DNA from: Ehretia macrophylla
Lineage: Eukaryota > Streptophyta > Magnoliopsida > Boraginales > Ehretiaceae
DNA length: 64,000 nt
Reading direction: 5' to 3'
NCBI GenBank assembly: GCA_037974665.1
Contig: CM075771.1
Location: 19,627,425 to 19,691,424, forward strand
Of this stretch, positions 59,118 to 64,000 are shown piece after piece. A program made the translations under genes and the position numbers. Each line of letters opens with the position of its first letter. Position 1 is the first letter of the stretch. The notes beneath the pieces are model-generated. The model worked only from the letters and a program-made list of their open reading frames with translations. It did no database searches and had not been told where the DNA came from.

Positions 59118-59719
59118 TGTAAGAATATAACTAATTTCCCAGAAACGTCTTAACAACAATTAAGTAGAAAGACAACACTACTTGTTATAACAATTCAATA
59201 TAACACTTACAAGATAATTGTCCCACCGTGCGCTCTCAAGATTAGAGCTTCAATGGCTTCTGGACTTACAAGAAGAATACAAGAAAGAAAGACTAACTTA
59301 GGATTGTGTTTGGAGTTGTGTTGTGGATGAAAATGATGAACTAATGTATGCCTATTTATAGAATTCAGCTAGCCCGCCACAGGAGACTTTCTTATCAAAC
59401 ATTTCAATCTTAGTTGGCTTTATCAACCATGTTCAAAGTATTAACCACCCATATTTATCACATGGGTGGCTAAAATTGACCACATGGGTGGCTAGCATCC
59501 AAGTCAACTTCTAGGAAGTTTTCTTTGGTCAAATTGGCTAACTTTAGCATTGCATCATCCCGACGTCATCTTAGGTAATTTCAAATTCCCGAACTTCTTT
59601 CTTGTAGCCATCGCGATCTCTTTTGACCTTATCGACGTTTAAGTCAGAATCATTAATTTATGCTACCATATAATTAACGATACTTATTATGAAGAGGTGG
59701 ATATTGACATATATCAACA
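59118..59719 (-). repeat. 5' LTR of the young Ty1/copia element
   Basis: 602 bp, about 97% identical to 54405-55006. A minus-strand TATA box (CTATAAATAGG, core at 59353-59360) would start gag-pol transcription. Confidence 0.95.
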
Positions 59720-62700
59720 AATACTAGAACTGCCTCAGAAGAGGTAGCTAAATTGAGATTGTTTCTTTATTCTTTAATGGGTCAAGCACAAAATTGGCTT
59801 TACAGATTACGTTCTAGTTCGATTACTTCTTGGGATCAATTGCAAAGAGAATTTCTTGAAAGATTTTACTCTTCTTCAAAAACCAATGAATGTAGGAACC
59901 AATTAAATAATTTTTCTCAGTTACCTGGGGAGGCACTTTATGAGAGTTGGGACAGATTTGAAACCTTAACTCATGAATGTCCACATCAGAGTATTCCAGA
60001 TTGGCAATTAGCTCAGAATTTCTATCAAGGGTTAAATGAGCATAATCAAAGTTTGCTTGATTCAGCTTGTAATGGTTCACTTTTTGCAAAATCTCCAGAA
60101 GGAGCCACAAAATTGTTCATAAAACTGAGCAGCAATTCACGAAAGCGTGCATCTTCATCTAGAGAAATGAGAGAAAGTATAGGTTCAAATGATTACAATT
60201 CTTTGACATCAAAGATTGAAAATTTAACTCTTGCCTTGAAAAAAATGGTTAAAAGGAAAGAATCATTGCATGTAGTTGATTCAGGTGAAGGTGTTCTTGC
60301 ATCAAATCTCAATTCAATTTCAGAGCAAGCTTGTGCTGCTTGTAGATATCCCCGTAATTATGATCCATTCTCTAACACTTATAATCCAGGTACACGAGAT
60401 CATCCAAATTTCCAGTGGGATAATAATTGGGAAGATGTTCAACAACAAAGACCAAGAAGTTATCCTCCAGGATTTCATTCAGTTCCACAAGGACAAGTAC
60501 CTACAAGCTCTAATTTAGGTTCCAATTCTTACGAAACTACTTTTGAATAACAGGTTTTGAAAAAGCTTCATAGCTGGGAACCAACTATGTAACTGGTAAG
60601 TACACATACAAAGGCAATTGCCAACTTGGAAAGACAAATTGGGCAATTAGCTAACACAATTCAGAAAAGGGAATAATGAACACTCCCTGCCTAACCAGAT
60701 AGAAACCCAAAAGGTAAGGCCCACGTAGCATCTACTAGTCAAATAGTGGAGGATCTTCAAGCTGTCACTACATTGCGAAGTGGTAAGAAAGTTGATAACA
60801 AGGTAAGTGTCAAAGCTTACAAAAATGCAAGACTTGCAAAACAAAAAGCTAAGTCTTAAGTTACTATTGATTCATCAAAAGAAATTGCAAATGAACTAGA
60901 AACTTTAATTTTACATGAACATATTCCATTGACACTAAGTCCGAAGACACCATTTCCATAGACATTAGGTAATCCACCTAATAAAGATTCAAAAAGGGAA
61001 GAAATGCTTGAAACCTTTAAGCAAGTAAAAATCAATTTACCTCTGTTAGAAATCATCAGACAAATTCCTGCTTATGCAAAGTTTCTTAAGGATTTGTGCA
61101 CGCAAAAAAGAAGGAATTCAACTTTGATATCAAACAAAGTAAGATTGACTGAAAAGGTAAGTAGCATTCTTACTTCTCATATTCCACCAAAATTGAAAGA
61201 TCCAGGTGCATTTACTATTCCTTGCTATATTGGTAATCACTATGTAGATCGTGCCCTTCTTGATTTATGAGCTAGTGTGAATCTTCTCCCCTTTAATCTT
61301 TTTGAACAGTTAGATATAGGAGAATTGAAACCTACTCCTGTCACCCTTCAATTGGCTGATAGATCACTTAGAATTCCTAGGGGCATGATTGAAGATGTGT
61401 TGATAAAGACTGATGAATTTTATTTTCCTGTGGATTTTGTTGTGCTAGATATGGAACCAGGAGAAATTCAAAAGTTCCAAACTCCAGTCATATTAGGGAG
61501 ACCCTTTTTAGCAACAGCTAATGCGAAAATTCATTGTGCAACTGGAGAATTGGAGTTTACATTTGGAGATATTAAGGTAAAGCTGAATGTTGCTAATACT
61601 GCTAAGTTTGCAGATGGAGATGATGGTCTTGAATGTTTTATTCTTGATACAATTGATCAGTTAATTGAAGAGTCTTTTCTTAGTCTCATGCAAAAAGATT
61701 TTTTGGAGAATACTTTGAATGATGATGAAGTAGTATTGAGTAGGTTTGAGGAGAAATCTTATGAATCTTTAGAGAACATACTAGGATTTGATGAACAACT
61801 TCAGGTTTGTGTAATAGAACCATCCTTGACTCTTTCTAAAGAACCCATGCTTCCTTCTATACAATCTCCTCATGAGTTGGAACTTAAGCAACTTCTTAGT
61901 CATCTCAAGTATGTTTTTCTAGGATCAGATCAAACACTTCCAGCTATTATTATTTCTAACCTTTCTTTGAAGCAGGAAACTAAACTTGTAGATGTGTTGT
62001 CTAAGAACAAGGAACCTTTAGGCTGGACTATTGCAGACCTCAAAGGAATAGATCCCTCCTTTTGCATGTATAAGATTAATTTGGAAGATGGAGCCAAGAC
62101 ATCTTGAGAGATGCAACGTAAGCTGAACCCGAACATGAGAGAAGTTGTAAAGAAAGGAATAGTGAAGTTGTTAGATGCATGTATCATTTATCCTATTTCG
62201 GATAGTAAATGGGTTAGTCCTATACAGGTTGTGCCTAAGAAATTAGGAATCACTGTGGTAACAAATGATAAAGGTGAATTGGTACCTAACCGCACCACAA
62301 CTGGATAGCGTGTATGTATTGATTATAGGAAACTCAATGCTGCAACAAGAAAGGATCATTTTCCTTTACCATTCATTGATCAAATTTTGGATAGGTTGGC
62401 AGGACAAGGTTATTACTGTTTTTTTGACGGGTACTCGGGATACAATCAGATCCCTGTGGACTCTGAAGATCAGGAAAAGACAACTTTTACATGTCTTTTT
62501 GCACGTTTGCTTGTAGAAGAATGACTTTTGGCCTTTGTAATGCACCATCCACTTTTTAATGTTGCATGATGTCTATTTTCACTGATATGATGGATGAATT
62601 TGTTGAAGTTTTCATGGATGATTTTTCTATCTTTGGCTCTTCATTTGACACTTGTTTGAATAATCTTTCTTTGGTGTTGAAAAGATGTAAGGAATCTAAT

Positions 62701-64000
62701 TCAAACTCAGCTGGGAGAAAAGTCATTTCATGATTCAAGAAGTAATTGTTCTTGGACACATTATATCCAAGGAAGGAGTTCGGGTTGATAAAGCTAAGGT
62801 TGATATTATTTCTGATTTGCCCCCTCCAACAACTGTTAAACAGATAAGATCGTTCTTTGGACATGCTGGTTTCTACCGACGATTTATAAAGGATTTTAGT
62901 AAGATTTCTAGACCTTTATCAAATTTGTTGGCACAGGATACTCCATTCCAATTTGATGAAAAATGTGTTACTGCTTTTGAAACACTGAAAAATGCACTTT
63001 CCACTGCCCCAATAATTCAGCCGCCGGACTACTCTCTTCATTTTAAAATTATGTGTGATGCCTCGGATTATGCCATAGGAGCTATATTAGGTCAACGCAA
63101 GGATCGTGTTCCTTGTGTGATCTATTACGCCAGCCAAACTTTAGATGATGCCCAGAAAAACTATACCACCACAGAGAAAGAATTGATTGCTGTAGTTTTT
63201 GCATTAGAAAAGTTTCGGTCTTATGTATTAGGGTCAAAAATAATCATTTATTCTGACCACTTGGCATTAAAATACCTGTTGGAAAAGAAAGATGCTAAAC
63301 CTAGGCTTATTCGATGGTTGTTATTAATTCAAGAATTTGATTTAATAATCAAATATAAGAAAGGTCGAGAAAATGTTGTTGCTGATCATCTGTCAAGGAT
63401 TGTAACTCAGGAAATAAAAAATGAATTACCCTTGAGAGATACATTTCTTGACAAACAATTACTGCTAATTTCTGCTCCTGAACTTCCTTGGTATCCTCAT
63501 ATTATGAATTATCTTGCAGTAGGTAAAATACCCAAGGAATTGAACAAGGTTGAAAGAGATCGATTTTTCTCAATAGCAAAGCATTATTTCTGGGAGGATC
63601 CTCATTTTTTTCGTATTTGCTCTGATTAAATTATTCGCAGATGCGTTCCAGAGTCTGAACAGCTAAGCATCATGTCATTTTGTCATTCGCAGGAATGTGG
63701 AGGACACTTTGGAGGACGACGGACAGCTATCAAAATTCTACAAAGTGGGTTTTATTGGCCCACATTAATCAAGGATGCTCATGAGTTTTGCAAAGCATGT
63801 GAAAGATGCCAAAAGACAGGTAACATGGGAAAAAGGGATATGATGCCCTTAAATCCCATTTTGGTTTGTGAACTTTTTGATGTCTGGGGTATTGATTTTA
63901 TGGGTCATTTCTTAATCTCCTTTGGTTTTCAATACATTTTGGTTGGTGTTGATTATGTGTCTAAGTGGATTGAAGCAATTGCAACTAGGACTAATGAACA

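Larger units (their letters stand above)
54405..59719 (-). mobile_element. Ty1/copia retrotransposon, nearly whole (fossil, young)
   Basis: A 5.3-kb element lies on the minus strand inside the gag of the Athila-type element. Two 602-bp LTRs flank it, with the exact 5-bp target duplication AATAC (54400-54404 and 59720-59724). Primer-binding site and polypurine tract are both in place. By eye the LTRs differ at about 18 of 602 bases (3%), suggesting roughly one to two million years at usual plant rates, and they have no length difference. Gag-pol is largely open with perhaps two breaks, so the copy looks recently active but not intact. Confidence 0.95.
52309..64000 (+). mobile_element. Ty3/gypsy retrotransposon, Athila-type (fossil, runs off the right edge)
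   Basis: A 5' LTR (52309-53873), primer-binding site, gag, protease, reverse transcriptase, RNase H and the start of integrase are read on the plus strand. A Ty1/copia element is inserted in gag. The wording of the reverse transcriptase linker (GITVVTNDKGELVPNRTTTG, then VCIDYRKLNAAT) and of gag (SWDQLQREFLERFYSS) is typical of Athila. The coding region is broken in many places (about eight), so this copy is inactive. The 3' LTR lies outside the window, so its age cannot be estimated. It inserted into the SIRE-like element at its protease; the five bases before it are GTGTT. Confidence 0.9.
54143..64000 (+). pseudogene. Athila-type gag-pol region (fossil, interrupted)
   Basis: Gag begins at 54143 (MANQNLNQNQNHD) and resumes after the inserted copia element (59753-60550: LQREFLERFYSSSKTNE; HECPHQSIPDWQLAQNFYQG). 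The protease region lies at about 61200-61520 (IPPKLKDPGAFTIPCYIG, VILGRPFLATANAKI). Reverse transcriptase is at about 62110-62900 ([30 protein letters not shown]). RNase H follows ([34 protein letters not shown]). The integrase finger and core start at about 63640 (CGGHFGGRRTA, CERCQK, VWGIDFMGHF). It is heavily decayed and no product is expected. Confidence 0.88.

Overview
The window reads as a nuclear segment of a flowering-plant (eudicot-like) genome. It is AT-rich and low in gene density, with spliced genes carrying GT..AG introns, many AT and CT microsatellites, and a heavy load of plant-type transposable elements (Ty3/gypsy Tat and Athila, Ty1/copia, CACTA, hAT, Tourist, Mutator-type foldbacks and LINE remnants). 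No species-specific mark was recognised. Layout: 1-4590 is AT-rich intergenic DNA with a hAT MITE. 4591-13059 is an old Ty3/gypsy Tat-lineage element on the minus strand, with both LTRs, a 5-bp target duplication and a second, opposite-strand coding region that has its own TATA box. 13.7-30.3 kb is the gene island: a single-exon plastid fibrillin (-), a five-exon two-domain saposin-like gene (-), a two-exon WEB/DUF827 coiled-coil gene (-), a single-exon DUF688-like gene (+) and a four-exon HLH/ACT-like regulator lacking a basic region (-). 30.3-42.9 kb is gene-poor and holds foldback MITEs, a solo TRIM-like LTR nested in one of them, and a LINE-derived RNase H fossil. 42.96-49.3 kb is a LINE 3' remnant split by a 5.46-kb CACTA element. 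49.5-64 kb is a three-deep LTR nest: a Ty1/copia (SIRE-like) 5' part cut by an Athila-type Ty3/gypsy element, itself cut by a young Ty1/copia element on the opposite strand. The Athila element runs off the right edge. The gene models were built by reading splice sites and frame continuity. All exon joins in the saposin, WEB and HLH genes keep phase and rebuild the expected family domains: twelve saposin cysteines, the WEB N-terminal motif, and HLH plus ACT-like domain. The five host genes do not form one pathway. Saposin is vacuolar/secretory lipid handling, fibrillin is plastid lipid binding, WEB is a cytoplasmic coiled coil, and HLH/ACT is nuclear regulation. From memory, Arabidopsis keeps WEB, a small basic protein and the HLH/ACT gene close together on chromosomes 2 and 3, so this trio may be an old conserved block. 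The most unusual items are the fibrillin reading frame that ends inside a duplicated saposin-gene tail, the antisense coiled-coil region with its own promoter in the Tat element, the CACTA-in-LINE insertion with exact junctions, and the retrotransposon nest.
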